51,254 bases of DNA from Terasakiella magnetica (GCA_902729415.1 CACVCF010000201.1:1-51254), one strand, 5' to 3'. Counted from the stretch's first letter, positions 18,504-27,995 are shown. Numbers and translations: made by a program. The notes: generated by a model not told the origin, from the letters alone.

Positions 18504-19400
18504 CTACTCGACCAAAGAATAGACATCCCCCGGAGCGGCAATCAGGGCGTAAGCCATCTCAGCGCAGACCGCCAGTACGATTAGCGCCAACAGCAACCGG
18601 ATGCGCTCGCCCGGAAGATTGCGCCCCAGACGCGCCCCGAACTGCGCCCCCGCGGCACCGCCCACCAGCAGAATCAATGCCAGCGGAATATCCACTGTCT
18701 GGGTGGTCAGAGCTTGAAGCAAGGTGACGTTGGCGGTGACAAAGATCATCTGGAACAGCGACGTCCCCACCACCACCGTGGTGGGCATGCCCAGAACATA
18801 GATCATCAGCGGCACCAGGATGAAGCCGCCCCCCACCCCCATCACAGCGGCCAGCACGCCTCCGAACGCCCCCACCGCCAATGGCAGCAGAAAGCTGATG
18901 TAAAGGCCCGAGCGGGGAAAGCGCATCCGGAATGGCAAAGCATGCCAGATATGGTGACTGTGACGCTTGCCCGTATCGGGACCATGATAGGCAGACAGCA
19001 GAGTCTCGATCAGCATCAGCAGGCCGACACTACCGAGAAACCCCACATAGCTGAGGCTGATCACCAGATCGATCTGGCCCAATTGCTTGAGCCGCGCGAA
19101 CAAGAAGACCCCCCCGGCCGACCCGGCGAACCCACCGATGAGAAGAAACAGGGCCATCTTGACGTCAACACTGCGGCGCTGCCAATGGGCGAAGACACCG
19201 GAAATGCTCGACCCCATCACCTGATTGGCACCAGACGCCACCGCCACCGCCGGAGGAATACCCATCATGATCAGCAGCGGCGTCAGCAGAAACCCGCCAC
19301 CGACGCCAAAGATCCCCGACAACACACCGATGCCGCCACCGACCGCCAACAAGGCCCAGACGTTAACCGATTGCTCGGCGATGGGAAGATAGATGCTCAA
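18504..19400 (-). CDS. TauE/SafE-family sulfite/anion exporter
   Basis: A 298-aa integral membrane protein with about eight helices. The family's duplicated glycine-rich motif appears twice: GVLSGIFGVGGGFLLTPLL near 25-43 and GGVLAAVMGVGGGFILVPLM near 175-195. These permeases export sulfite, sulfoacetate or related organosulfur anions. The start appears to be TTG at 19400, with AAGGG 9 nt upstream; no ATG lies in frame before the first helix. Its tail meets the 18.1-18.5 kb gap. Substrate cannot be told from sequence. Confidence 0.9.
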   Translation of the reverse strand: MSIYLPIAEQSVNVWALLAVGGGIGVLSGIFGVGGGFLLTPLLIMMGIPPAVAVASGANQVMGSSISGVFAHWQRRSVDVKMALFLLIGGFAGSAGGVFLFARLKQLGQIDLVISLSYVGFLGSVGLLMLIETLLSAYHGPDTGKRHSHHIWHALPFRMRFPRSGLYISFLLPLAVGAFGGVLAAVMGVGGGFILVPLMIYVLGMPTTVVVGTSLFQMIFVTANVTLLQALTTQTVDIPLALILLVGGAAGAQFGARLGRNLPGERIRLLLALIVLAVCAEMAYALIAAPGDVYSLVE

Positions 19401-19481
19401 TGGATTCGGCCCTTCATGGATAACCGAGGCCGTAATCTAGCACTTTTTCCTAATGGAGGGCTTGCCCGATTATCATAAAAA

Positions 19482-19507
19482 AACCCCCGCCCTTGCGGGC
19501 GGGGGTT
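19482..19507 (-). terminator. Intrinsic terminator of the OmpA-type lipoprotein gene
   Basis: Perfect 11-bp stem AACCCCCGCCC/GGGCGGGGGTT with a TTGC loop, beginning 22 nt after the gene's stop and followed on the minus strand by seven T. A textbook rho-independent terminator. Confidence 0.9.
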
Positions 19508-19529
19508 GGTCCGAGACCCGTCTGAAATC

Positions 19530-20381
19530 TTACTTCTCGAAGTAGATTTCGACGCGGCGATTTTGCTTTTCCTTGACGTTGTCCTTGGTCGGAACGGCCA
19601 GCTTGGACTTGCCGAACGACTTCTGATCAACCTTGGAGCTGACACCCAGCTTGGCGAGGGCGTTGGCAACACTGGTGGCGCGGGCCGCGGACAGGCGCTC
19701 GTTGTAAACGACCTTGCCGACAGTGTCGGTATGGCCGGCCACATAGATGCTGATCGGCTTGATCTCGGTCTGGGCGGCGGCGACTTCCTTCAGAACCTTC
19801 TGCGCTTCCTTGGTCAGGGTCGACTTGTTGAAGTCGAAATAGACGATGAAGGTCTTGACGATCTTGGGCGCGGCAGAAGCGGCGACCGCAGGCTTGACCT
19901 GCAATTCGGGCTCGGTCTTCAAGAACTTGGCGCGGCAATCGGAATTGGTGTCGCCCTCGGCTTCCTCTTCAACCCAGCAATCGAACATCACCTGGGCCTT
20001 GGCGGCGGCGGCGGGAACCCGCTCCCGCGAGCCATTGGCGAGATAGCCGACCAGACGGGCACGGGCGGCAGCCAGTTCCTTGACGCGGTCGTCATTGAGA
20101 TAGGGCCAGTCGGCCAGCTCTTCGGGAGCGGCGGCTTCACCCTTAGCGGCCTTCAGGCCCTTGACGGCGAAAATAGCCGCGTGATCCCACTCGTGCTCCG
20201 CCAAGGCCTCATGACGGGTATAGGCCTTATATTCGGTGAACAGAGCCTTGGTGAAGGCGGACCCGCCAGCCGGATCGGAAGCGGCCAAAATCTCATTAAC
20301 GTCGGAAACCTCCCATGGTGTCGCACAGGCAGACAGCATGACGGCAAAGCCCGCCGCAGCGGCATAACGGAAAATCTTCAT
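19530..20381 (-). CDS. OmpA-family outer-membrane lipoprotein
   Basis: A 283-aa protein. The N-terminus is a lipoprotein signal with lipobox LSAC (Cys at about 19). A helical region of ~150 residues with several Ala/Glu-rich stretches follows, then the OmpA C-terminal peptidoglycan-binding domain from about 170: FIVYFDFNKSTLTKEAQKVL, VAGHTDTVGKVVYNERLSAARA and KEKQNRRVEIYFEK. It likely tethers the outer membrane to peptidoglycan. Monocistronic, with a strong terminator. It is longer than Pal (~170 aa) and has no tol genes nearby, so it is not the canonical Pal. Confidence 0.92.
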   Translation of the reverse strand: MKIFRYAAAAGFAVMLSACATPWEVSDVNEILAASDPAGGSAFTKALFTEYKAYTRHEALAEHEWDHAAIFAVKGLKAAKGEAAAPEELADWPYLNDDRVKELAAARARLVGYLANGSRERVPAAAAKAQVMFDCWVEEEAEGDTNSDCRAKFLKTEPELQVKPAVAASAAPKIVKTFIVYFDFNKSTLTKEAQKVLKEVAAAQTEIKPISIYVAGHTDTVGKVVYNERLSAARATSVANALAKLGVSSKVDQKSFGKSKLAVPTKDNVKEKQNRRVEIYFEK

Positions 20382-20460
20382 GTGCTATATCTCCGGTCTG
20401 TGACTTCTTGAATGCCCGATAGACAAACGGGCGCGTTAACGTCCAAATAACTTCATGGGG

Positions 20461-22431
20461 TTAAGGCCCCCCCCAGCCCCGAAACCGCCTGACGACAACG
20501 GCACCGAACCGGATTTCCCCCCCCACCCCAACCACTCCCCCCAAGGCATTGCCCACCCCTTGGAGGTTTTGCTTCATCATCCCCTCAAGATCAGGACGAT
20601 ATGAAATATTGTCCCATGGACCCGATACCAGGACAGGCACCACGAGTCCACCCATGTCGGAAGCTCCGCCCTGGCCTTGAAGCGACGGAACCACCTTGGG
20701 CTCGATGCGGTAATTGACGCTGCGCTGAGGCAAATCGACAATTCCCTTGGCCTCGACCCGCAGCAAGGGCGACTTCAGGGCGAGATCGTTATTGGCTACA
20801 ATCCCCTTGGCGATGGTGAATGTTCCGCCCAATTCGGTAAAGTCGGTCTTTTCGGCTGAGGCCGGACCACCGGTGAAGGCGGTACCAACATTCCTCAGCA
20901 TAGCCCCAAGGTTGATTCCCTTGATGGCGCCATTCAAAAACGATACGGCCCCCTTGCCATCGAGACCCGAGACGATTTGACGCTGGCTTTTGCCGTGCCC
21001 GCTCACCCTCACATCAAAATTACCCGCACCCGACAAACGGTCTACCCCGGCGGCATCAGCCAGGAAAGGCTCGGCCTGGATAGCTTTCAACTGGAAGGCG
21101 GCCTCAAGTCCGACACCCGGCTGCGCGCCATCCAGGGACACCCGCCCCTTGCCCCCACCCTGATAGAGCGCCAGTTCGGTCAGATCAGCCACCAGCTTGC
21201 CATCGTGCAGCGCCAGCTTTACTGCGCTTTTGCCCACCTTGATGGCCTTGACCTGGATGGCCCCGCACGATAATGCGAAATCCACATCAGCGGCCTTAAG
21301 GCCAGAGGCGTCGATAGGGTCGTCACTCCACCCTTTGGCGCTGGCGGGCGGCGCCTTGGCCGGAGACGTCTCGCCGCCAGCCCCGGTCTTGGCGGGCGGA
21401 TCGGGCGGCAGATACGGATTAAGGTCGAGGCTCTCCACATCCAGCCGCCCCGTGATGGCGGGGCGGGCGGCGGCGATATTGACGGTTACGTCGCCCCTGG
21501 CCTTGATGGCATCGATAGCGATGGCGGCGCCGGTAAAGGCGATCTGGGATACGGAAGCCGCCAATTTACCGGTAATGGACAGCGGCCCCAGGCCGTTACC
21601 CGCCATGGTAATGGGCGCCCCCCCCCAAGCGGCAAACCCACGGATGGACGGCACCACCAGGGACAGGTCGCCATCGAGTGCGGGAACGGCGCCCCCTTTG
21701 GCCTGGCCCTTGAAGCCCAGTTTGACCGGGTCGGCAGCGACAGAAAATTCCGCCTTGCTGGCCTCACCCGCCAGAACCGCCTTAAGGCTGGCCACATCCA
21801 GGCCGATCTCGACCTTCTTGCCGTTCCAGACCAGAGCGCCCTTGACGGACAGAGGCTGGTCGAGCCTTTTCAAGGCCACCTGGAGGTTGATATCGCTTAC
21901 CTCCTGCCGAATGCCGGTCTTGCCGTCAATCTGCACCAACTTACCATTGGCGATACGAACATCACCCAGGCGAATATCGGCAGGACCGGTTGTGGACTGC
22001 GAACCGGCGGCGGGCTTGGCCTCGGGCTTGGCCGACAGAGCCGGGACGTCGAACACCCAGTTGCCCTTACCCTGGCGATCGGTCTCCAGTGTGATGACGG
22101 GATCAGCGAGGACAAAGCTATCCACTTCGACCCGCCCGCTCAGCAAGGGAAACAGCTTCAGGCGGATATCGACGGCGCCGAGGCGGGCCAGATCCTTGGA
22201 GGAATAGCCCGCAGGGTTGGCCAAGGCCACATCGCCCACCTGAACCGAGAGGGACGGCAGCACCGACACCACAACCTTGCCTTGAATGGAAAGATCACGG
22301 CCTGTCGCGGATTTGACCGCCCCGACCATCTCATCCTTAATTCTATCGGCCGGTACCAGCATCGGAAGGACGAGAAGCCCCCCAACCACCAATACCACCA
22401 GCCCGCCGATAGCGATCAGGATCTTTTTCAT
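20461..22431 (-). CDS. AsmA-family protein, probable 3' frameshift
   Basis: A 656-aa protein with one N-terminal membrane helix (ILIAIGGLVVLVVGGLLVLPML) and a long beta-rich periplasmic part. Family landmarks are DLSIQGKVVVSVLPSLSVQVGDV, the ANPAGYSSKDLARLGAVDIRLKLFPLL segment and the C-terminal VNYRIEPKVVPSLQGQGG followed by PVLVSGPWDNISYRPDL. AsmA-like proteins act in inter-membrane phospholipid transport and outer-membrane biogenesis. Past residue ~630 the frame turns into Arg/Trp-rich residues. Removing one G from the run of eight at 20517-20524 restores a Gly/Ser-rich tail ending NPMKLFGR with a stop at 20436-20438. Real end may therefore be 20436. Confidence 0.88.
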   Translation of the reverse strand: MKKILIAIGGLVVLVVGGLLVLPMLVPADRIKDEMVGAVKSATGRDLSIQGKVVVSVLPSLSVQVGDVALANPAGYSSKDLARLGAVDIRLKLFPLLSGRVEVDSFVLADPVITLETDRQGKGNWVFDVPALSAKPEAKPAAGSQSTTGPADIRLGDVRIANGKLVQIDGKTGIRQEVSDINLQVALKRLDQPLSVKGALVWNGKKVEIGLDVASLKAVLAGEASKAEFSVAADPVKLGFKGQAKGGAVPALDGDLSLVVPSIRGFAAWGGAPITMAGNGLGPLSITGKLAASVSQIAFTGAAIAIDAIKARGDVTVNIAAARPAITGRLDVESLDLNPYLPPDPPAKTGAGGETSPAKAPPASAKGWSDDPIDASGLKAADVDFALSCGAIQVKAIKVGKSAVKLALHDGKLVADLTELALYQGGGKGRVSLDGAQPGVGLEAAFQLKAIQAEPFLADAAGVDRLSGAGNFDVRVSGHGKSQRQIVSGLDGKGAVSFLNGAIKGINLGAMLRNVGTAFTGGPASAEKTDFTELGGTFTIAKGIVANNDLALKSPLLRVEAKGIVDLPQRSVNYRIEPKVVPSLQGQGGASDMGGLVVPVLVSGPWDNISYRPDLEGMMKQNLQGVGNALGGVVGVGGEIRFGAVVVRRFRGWGGP

Positions 22432-22573
22432 GGGCCATTCCCAAACACCACAGCCGCAGCGTAGCCACGGACAGAATGGGGAAGTTTATACTCCTAAAGG
22501 CCTCCGGTCCAGTCGCGGCATGGAATCATTCGGAAACGAATTGCCACACTCCCTTGCGGCGATCCAGGCGTTT

Positions 22574-22879
22574 CTAGCGCCGGATCTCGAAGGTTTTCTG
22601 GGCCTCGGTCAGTTCCAGCATCCGAAACACGGTTTCACGTGGATGGGCGAGACAGATGGTCGAGCCCGCATCGGTGAGATCCTCACGGGCGATATAAAGC
22701 AGCCCCAGCCCCACCGAATCAATATGACTGAGCCCCGACATATCAAACACCACCTGACGATTCTTGGAGGACGTCAGTTTGATCAGCAGAGACTGAAAGT
22801 CTTCATTGGCGGCAAAATTAAGCTGGCCATCGAGCGAGACAAGGACGGTCGCCCCCTCCTCTCTGATTCGATACTGCAT
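22574..22879 (-). CDS. STAS-domain anti-sigma factor antagonist
   Basis: A 101-aa single STAS domain. It begins MQYRIREEGATVLVSLDGQL and carries the phosphorylatable-serine region VVFDMSGLSHIDSVGLGLL, where the serine after D is the usual switch site. The ATG at 22879 is preceded by AGGAGG at 5 nt, which decides against the TTG at 22897. In partner switching it would bind the anti-sigma kinase when dephosphorylated. It is the last gene of the phosphatase-HATPase-STAS set, 57 nt after the HATPase gene. Confidence 0.9.
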   Translation of the reverse strand: MQYRIREEGATVLVSLDGQLNFAANEDFQSLLIKLTSSKNRQVVFDMSGLSHIDSVGLGLLYIAREDLTDAGSTICLAHPRETVFRMLELTEAQKTFEIRR

Positions 22880-22936
22880 GGCATCCTCCTTTTTCAAAAA
22901 TCATCAGCCTTCCGGGGTATCGGGACGGTAACCCCG

Positions 22937-23722
22937 TCAGTGAGCGAAAGTCATGACCAGCGTCCGGCCACAATCTTCCGCCACCACCGAACGCGCGGCC
23001 TTACGGATCAAATTGAGGCCTCGGCCACTCTTGGCATTGGCGGCGGGCGACTGGGTCAGCTTCTTCGCCAGGTCAAAGCCGCCCCCCTGGTCCGAAACCG
23101 CGATAGTCAGCATCCCGGTCCCCAAGGGAACCAGGCAGATCTCCACCCGCCGCCGCGACATGACCGGATCGGCCAGACGCTGCTGCATGGTCTGGCGGAA
23201 ACTCTCAAACCCTTCGGCAGTGGCACGTAAACGCCCGTCAATCTGAAGATTGCCATGAATGACGGCGTTACTGATGGCTTCGGCCAGACAAATTTCGATC
23301 AGCTGGGTGTCCAACTCGGACCGGACGTGAAAGTTCTGCCGCATCGCCTCACTCACCAGCCCCATGGTATCAACCCCATAGGCCGTCGCCGTGGACAGGG
23401 ACAGCACCAGCCCACCGCTACGAACGGTGTCCAGACACCGCAGCCCCACCCCCTGGATACCCTCATCCCCCAGTTCGACAAAGCCGCAGAACGGCTCGGA
23501 CAGGCCGGTCCTGATCAGATCACCGTCACCCTGCCCAGCCAGCAACGCCGCCGTGGGCGAGCGCTTTCCCTGACCAAAAACGGACGGATTGGTCAGGGTC
23601 AGTCCCAACACATCGCACTGCCGGGCCAGTTCGTCGGAGACGGGGGCGTTCACCACCAACACGGGAGAACGGCGGCTGGCAGGACGGCATGCCGGTCCAG
23701 GTCTGATGTCGAAGGAGGTCAT
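22937..23722 (-). CDS. HATPase (RsbW-like) regulatory protein with N-terminal extension
   Basis: A 261-aa protein. The C-terminal ~140 residues form a GHKL ATPase of the anti-sigma type: N-box CLAEAISNAVIHGNL near 155-169, G1 SDQGGGFD near 219, G2 GRGLNLIRKA near 245. The N-terminal ~120 residues are not a domain I recognise. The ATG at 23722 overlaps the phosphatase stop as ATGA and has GGAGG 5 nt upstream, so it is translationally coupled. It probably phosphorylates or sequesters the STAS protein encoded next. Confidence 0.88.
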   Translation of the reverse strand: MTSFDIRPGPACRPASRRSPVLVVNAPVSDELARQCDVLGLTLTNPSVFGQGKRSPTAALLAGQGDGDLIRTGLSEPFCGFVELGDEGIQGVGLRCLDTVRSGGLVLSLSTATAYGVDTMGLVSEAMRQNFHVRSELDTQLIEICLAEAISNAVIHGNLQIDGRLRATAEGFESFRQTMQQRLADPVMSRRRVEICLVPLGTGMLTIAVSDQGGGFDLAKKLTQSPAANAKSGRGLNLIRKAARSVVAEDCGRTLVMTFAH

Positions 23723-25062
23723 GACGCCTCCCCCATCCTGGGCAGCCTGCGGATGCATACCGCCGTCAGATCGTCTTCCAGAGGATTGCGGACCGCGCCA
23801 TAGAGGCCGTCGATCAGATGTTCAACACGCAAATTCCGCTGTTCCGCCAGCAGCCCGCCCACCAGGGCGCTAAGCCCCGCTTCACCGAACATTGCGGTTT
23901 CGGACACCGGAGCGTCGGTGATGGCGTCGCTGTAGATCAAAAGAGAAGTCCCGATATCGAACGGCTCGCGGTGATCGATGTAATTGGGGGCCCGCGACAG
24001 GCCCAGCGGCACCCCCCTGGTATCCAGAAACCGGAACTCGCCCCGCTCCATGATGATGGGAGCGGGTGCTCCGGCGGAGGCCCATTCGATTTCCCCCCGT
24101 TCACAATCCAAGGTGCAGAGGAACATGGTGGCGAACTGCCCTCGCCCCAGCAGCCCGCGCAAGGCGGCGCTAAGCACCCGCAGGGTCTCCGACGGTGATT
24201 GCCGCGGATCCCAATGGTCGCTGATCAAGGCGTGCAGGCGAAAGACGTTGAGGGCCGCGCCAATACCGTGGCCGGTAAAATCATAGGTGAAAAAGCTCAT
24301 GCGGCCGTTGCCGCAATCCAGGCAGCCCCACAGATCGCCACCAATCCCCGACGACGGCTCGAAGAACGATTCCACCTCAAGCCCCAGGCGGGCCAATTGC
24401 CCATCCAGCCGTTCGGGTCGGGGCAGCAGGTCGAACTGCATGGCCCGCGCAGCCTCCACTTCCTTGACCAAATGGCGTTGCTGTTCGGCGATACGTTCCA
24501 ACAGGGTTTGACGCTCGATCTGGCCGGCCATGCGGGTGATGGCATAGCGGATGGCGCGCCCAACCGTTTTTTCCGGGTCGTCGCTCTTGATCAGGTAATC
24601 CTGGGCGCCGACCTCCAGCGCGGTGGCGGCAAAACGTGGGTCGTCCATACCGGTCATGATGACGATGGGGGTCTTGGAGGCAACCTCCTGCATGCGAGAG
24701 ACGGTCTGGATGCCGCTGGAATCGGGCAGGCTGAGATCGAGCAGGATGACGTCCACCTCGGCGCCCGACTGCATATGGGCAATGGCGGCGGCCAGAGTGG
24801 CGACGTGCTTGACCAGAAACAGCGGCGCCGACGACATCTGGAGCGCAAACTCCACCAAGCGGGCATCACCGGGTTCATCTTCCACCAGAAGAACGCTGAG
24901 GCTGGGCTTGTCTTGCCGAGTCCCCGCCGCCGAAAAGGCCGGTTCCGACTTAGGCGGATCGCCATGCCACCCCTGCGAGCGGCTGGGCAACCGAATCAGA
25001 CGCCCAACGGCCTTGTTCCCGACCAGCCCCTCGGCCACACCGAACGCGGCATCTCCACTCAT
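23719..25062 (-). CDS. Receiver-domain PP2C (SpoIIE-type) phosphatase
   Basis: A 447-aa response regulator. Residues ~54-175 form a receiver domain (VLLVEDEPGDARLVE, phosphoacceptor D109 in ILLDLSLPD, MTGMDD, K in DYLIKSDD). A coiled linker with AEQQRHLVKEVEAARAMQ follows, then the SpoIIE/RsbU phosphatase with GGDLWGC and FFTYDFTGHGIGAALN metal-binding aspartates and a closing EDDLTAVCI. It would dephosphorylate the STAS protein on receiver phosphorylation. The ATG at 25062 is used; upstream codons look non-coding. First gene of the three-gene partner-switching unit. The first ~50 residues are not assigned. Confidence 0.9.
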   Translation of the reverse strand: MSGDAAFGVAEGLVGNKAVGRLIRLPSRSQGWHGDPPKSEPAFSAAGTRQDKPSLSVLLVEDEPGDARLVEFALQMSSAPLFLVKHVATLAAAIAHMQSGAEVDVILLDLSLPDSSGIQTVSRMQEVASKTPIVIMTGMDDPRFAATALEVGAQDYLIKSDDPEKTVGRAIRYAITRMAGQIERQTLLERIAEQQRHLVKEVEAARAMQFDLLPRPERLDGQLARLGLEVESFFEPSSGIGGDLWGCLDCGNGRMSFFTYDFTGHGIGAALNVFRLHALISDHWDPRQSPSETLRVLSAALRGLLGRGQFATMFLCTLDCERGEIEWASAGAPAPIIMERGEFRFLDTRGVPLGLSRAPNYIDHREPFDIGTSLLIYSDAITDAPVSETAMFGEAGLSALVGGLLAEQRNLRVEHLIDGLYGAVRNPLEDDLTAVCIRRLPRMGEAS

Positions 25063-25186
25063 TCCATCACCCAAGAGCTTGCCCCGATAGATGCATAATA
25101 CCAACGCATAATAACGGATTGGAATGTCTGCGATCCGCGCCCCATATTAACGGGGAATAAATACCCCACCAACAACCGATGACCGT

Positions 25187-25606
25187 TCAATCCCGACCTC
25201 CAGGAGAGGAGCCGACCTCCTGCCCCGAGGTCAGATGCAAGTCTCGTTCATTGACCAGACAGGCGCCAACGCCCATACCACGCCCGCCCAAAGGCCCCAC
25301 GACCGATTGAACCATGCAGCGTTGACTGCAGGTCTCCGCGCAGATGATGGCTATATTGGGCCAGCGCTCAGTAGCCGCAAGATCGACATATCCCCGCATG
25401 CCCTTGATTTCGGCCTCGCTATAGAGGCCCGCGACCACCTTGGGATATTCGGCGATCATGCGCTCGGGCGTGATGTCCGAGCAGCCGCAATTGGCGACCA
25501 GCCCCATGAATCGCCCCATGCGGGAGAAATAAGCGGGTTGATCCGGCGGCGTCAGGGCACAGCCCCCCAGCCCGACGAGCAGAATTAAGGCTATGAAATA
25601 CCTCAT
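25187..25606 (-). CDS. Small cysteine-rich lipoprotein of unknown function
   Basis: A 139-aa protein with a lipoprotein signal, MRYFIALILLVGLGGCA, lipobox LGGC (Cys16). The mature part has a further seven or so cysteines, including NCGCSD and CAETCSQRCMVQS, which may form disulfides or bind metal. The ATG at 25606 has AGAGGA at 6 nt, which decides against the longer frame to 25684. Its end is 124 nt before the phosphatase gene start, so it is upstream on the same strand but may be separate. No family recognised. Confidence 0.75.
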   Translation of the reverse strand: MRYFIALILLVGLGGCALTPPDQPAYFSRMGRFMGLVANCGCSDITPERMIAEYPKVVAGLYSEAEIKGMRGYVDLAATERWPNIAIICAETCSQRCMVQSVVGPLGGRGMGVGACLVNERDLHLTSGQEVGSSPGGRD

Positions 25607-25847
25607 ATCATCCTCTCGGAAACCGCGGGACCACGAGACGTCGCCATGATACGCCGCCACCGCCGCCGCGTCTCCCCCTCTCATCAGGTTCCAAAGGGGA
25701 TGAATTCCAGTGGCGAAGGGTTTATGCTTTGGGTCAGGAAGATGGCCGTGGGAGCATCGGCTCTGGCGGTATGGGGATGTTCGTCAGGAGACCTTATTTG
25801 ATCCGTCGCAAGACCGGAACCGTTCCGGCCTGTCTGGTCGGGTTCGC

Positions 25848-27521
25848 ATGAACCGGACCGCTCGAACCATCATTGCCATCGCCGTGCTTCAAATGATCGT
25901 CCTGACGACCGTGGCATTCGCGTTGCCTGGGTTTGACGGCTGGGTTGCGGCAGCACCCGCCTTGATCGCCGCCATCGCCACCCTTGGCATCGTTCACGCC
26001 CGGATGCACGCCCACACCACCGAATTGGCCCGGACGCACATCCAGATGGAGACGCTGCGGGCCAGCGAGGCGCGCTACCGCGAATATGCCGAGGCCTCCG
26101 CCGACTGGTACTGGGAAAGCGACGCCGAACAGCGCTTCACCTTCTTCTCCGAAAGTTTCGAGAGCGTTCTCAGTATCTCCGCCGACACCCTGATCGGGCG
26201 CCGCTCGTGGGACGTTGTCAGCGAGCGTATGGAGATCGATTCCCAGCAGTGGGAGGCCCATATCGCCGCCCTGACCGCCCAGATGCCCTTCCGCGACTTC
26301 AAGTATTGGCTGGAAGACACAAGCGGCCGAGCCCGCTGGGTGAAGTTCAGCGGCATTCCCCGCTTCGCTCCTGACGGGTCATTCATTGGGTATCGCGGTA
26401 CCGGTTCGGATATCACCGCCGCGGTGGAAAGCGCCCACCGCATGCACATGCTCAACCGTGCGGTCGAACAAAGCCCGATCTCCATCGTCATCACCGATTT
26501 GAACGCCAATATCCAATACGTCAACGACGCCTTCCTCCGCATCACCGGCTATGCCATGGACGAGGTGATCGGCAAGAACCCGCGGGTTCTGAAGTCGGAT
26601 CAAACCCCGCCTGAACTCTACCTGAGCATGTGGGATGCCCTGACGTCTGGCGAGAAGTGGGAAGGTGAACTCATCAACCGCCGCAAGAATGGTGATTTGT
26701 ATTGGGAATTCGCCTCGATCCAGCCGATCCAGAACCTGGAGGGGGTCGTCACCAACTATCTTGCCATCAAGACCGACATCACCGAGCAAAAGCGCAATGC
26801 CGACCGCCTGGATGCCTTGGTGGAGGAATTGCGCCGCTCTAACGAGGAGTTGGAGCAGTTCGCCTATGTGGCATCACACGATCTGCGCCAACCGTTGCGC
26901 ATGATCAGCGCCTATCTCAGCATGCTGCAAAAACGGCTGGGGCCAAGCCTGGACCAAGACTGCTCCGCCTTCTTCAACTTTGCCACCGATGGCGCCAAAC
27001 GCCTCGATCGGATGATCGTCGACCTGCTGGAATATTCCCGTATCGGCCGCGTCACCGCCGCCCTCACCCCGGTCAGCCTTGATGAGGCGATGGAGGCCGC
27101 ACTTCGTCACCTCGAAGTCGCTGCCGCCGAAAGCAAGGCCGAGATTTCCAAGCCGGACTCCCTGCCCAAGGTCAATGGCGACTTGGGCGAATTGGTGCGG
27201 CTGTTTCAGAACCTTGTGGGCAATGCCCTCAAATACCATGCCCCCGACCGGCCGCCCAAAGTCGAGATCGTGTGCCGCGAGACCCGGACCGAATGGATTC
27301 TAGGCATCAAGGACAACGGTATCGGCATCGAGAAGGATGACCTTCAGCGGGTTTTTGGCATCTTCCAGCGGTTGGTCACCCGCGAGCAATACGAAGGCAC
27401 CGGCATCGGCCTTGCCGTTTGCCGCAAGATCGCCGAACATCACGGCGGCCGGATCTGGGTCGAATCGGAACTGGGCCAGGGCAGCACGTTCCTGATCGCC
27501 CTGCCCAAGGCCGCCCGTTAG
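25848..27521 (+). CDS. PAS-domain sensor histidine kinase
   Basis: A 557-aa membrane kinase. Two N-terminal helices (about 6-28 and 34-50) precede two PAS domains: ~70-190 (YREYAEASADWYWESDAEQRF) and ~195-310 (ISIVITDLNANIQYVNDAFLRITGY). Then come a coiled linker, HisKA with the phosphoacceptor H344 in FAYVASHDLRQPLRM, and HATPase boxes NLVGNALKYH, DNGIGIEKDD and GTGIGLAVC. The SNEELEQFAYVASHDL form is typical of phytochrome/Cph1-like kinases. The ATG at 25848 is preferred because the helix begins there, but it lacks a good Shine-Dalgarno; a GTG at 25710 follows AGGGGA and remains possible. No cognate regulator is adjacent. Confidence 0.9.
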   Translation: MNRTARTIIAIAVLQMIVLTTVAFALPGFDGWVAAAPALIAAIATLGIVHARMHAHTTELARTHIQMETLRASEARYREYAEASADWYWESDAEQRFTFFSESFESVLSISADTLIGRRSWDVVSERMEIDSQQWEAHIAALTAQMPFRDFKYWLEDTSGRARWVKFSGIPRFAPDGSFIGYRGTGSDITAAVESAHRMHMLNRAVEQSPISIVITDLNANIQYVNDAFLRITGYAMDEVIGKNPRVLKSDQTPPELYLSMWDALTSGEKWEGELINRRKNGDLYWEFASIQPIQNLEGVVTNYLAIKTDITEQKRNADRLDALVEELRRSNEELEQFAYVASHDLRQPLRMISAYLSMLQKRLGPSLDQDCSAFFNFATDGAKRLDRMIVDLLEYSRIGRVTAALTPVSLDEAMEAALRHLEVAAAESKAEISKPDSLPKVNGDLGELVRLFQNLVGNALKYHAPDRPPKVEIVCRETRTEWILGIKDNGIGIEKDDLQRVFGIFQRLVTREQYEGTGIGLAVCRKIAEHHGGRIWVESELGQGSTFLIALPKAAR

Positions 27522-27536
27522 GGCGCGCCGTCCGTT

Positions 27537-27995
27537 ATGGACCTGCTGGTTTTCGGGACATTGATGGACGCCGATATTTTGGCGGCGATCCTGGGACGCC
27601 GCCTTTCCCCGGCCCATATGGAAGCCGCAACCATTTTCGACGTCCGCCGCGTCTTCGTCCCCCGACGCCCCTATCCCATGCTGATCCGCCACCCCGGCAC
27701 CAAAATAGACGGCCTGCTGCTGCGGGGCCTCGGCCTGCGCGACCTGGCCCGCCTGGACCGCTATGAGGGGCAAGAGTACCGGCGTATCAGGTCAGCCCGC
27801 ACCGCCGCAATGACGGTACGGGACCGGAATGCGCGCACACGGCCCGTTTGGCTCTATGTCCACAAGATGGCAGAGAAGACCAAAAGCCGTGACTGGCATT
27901 TCACAGCCTGGAGATCACTACACAAAACAGCGACCCTGGCCCGGCTTACCGGCCCAAGAATCCCATCAGCTGCGGCTGCGGCCGCTTTGTCATAA
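27537..27995 (+). CDS. Gamma-glutamylcyclotransferase (AIG2)-like protein
   Basis: A 152-aa protein with the AIG2/GGCT start LLVFGTLMD (usual YGTL substrate loop) and LDRYEGQEYRRI, which holds the family's acidic catalytic residue (E in the RYEG element). It would act on gamma-glutamyl amines or peptides. The last ~40 residues are basic and Ala-rich and not family-like. It follows the kinase by 15 nt on the same strand and is likely co-transcribed, a pairing without obvious biochemical meaning. Confidence 0.82.
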   Translation: MDLLVFGTLMDADILAAILGRRLSPAHMEAATIFDVRRVFVPRRPYPMLIRHPGTKIDGLLLRGLGLRDLARLDRYEGQEYRRIRSARTAAMTVRDRNARTRPVWLYVHKMAEKTKSRDWHFTAWRSLHKTATLARLTGPRIPSAAAAAALS

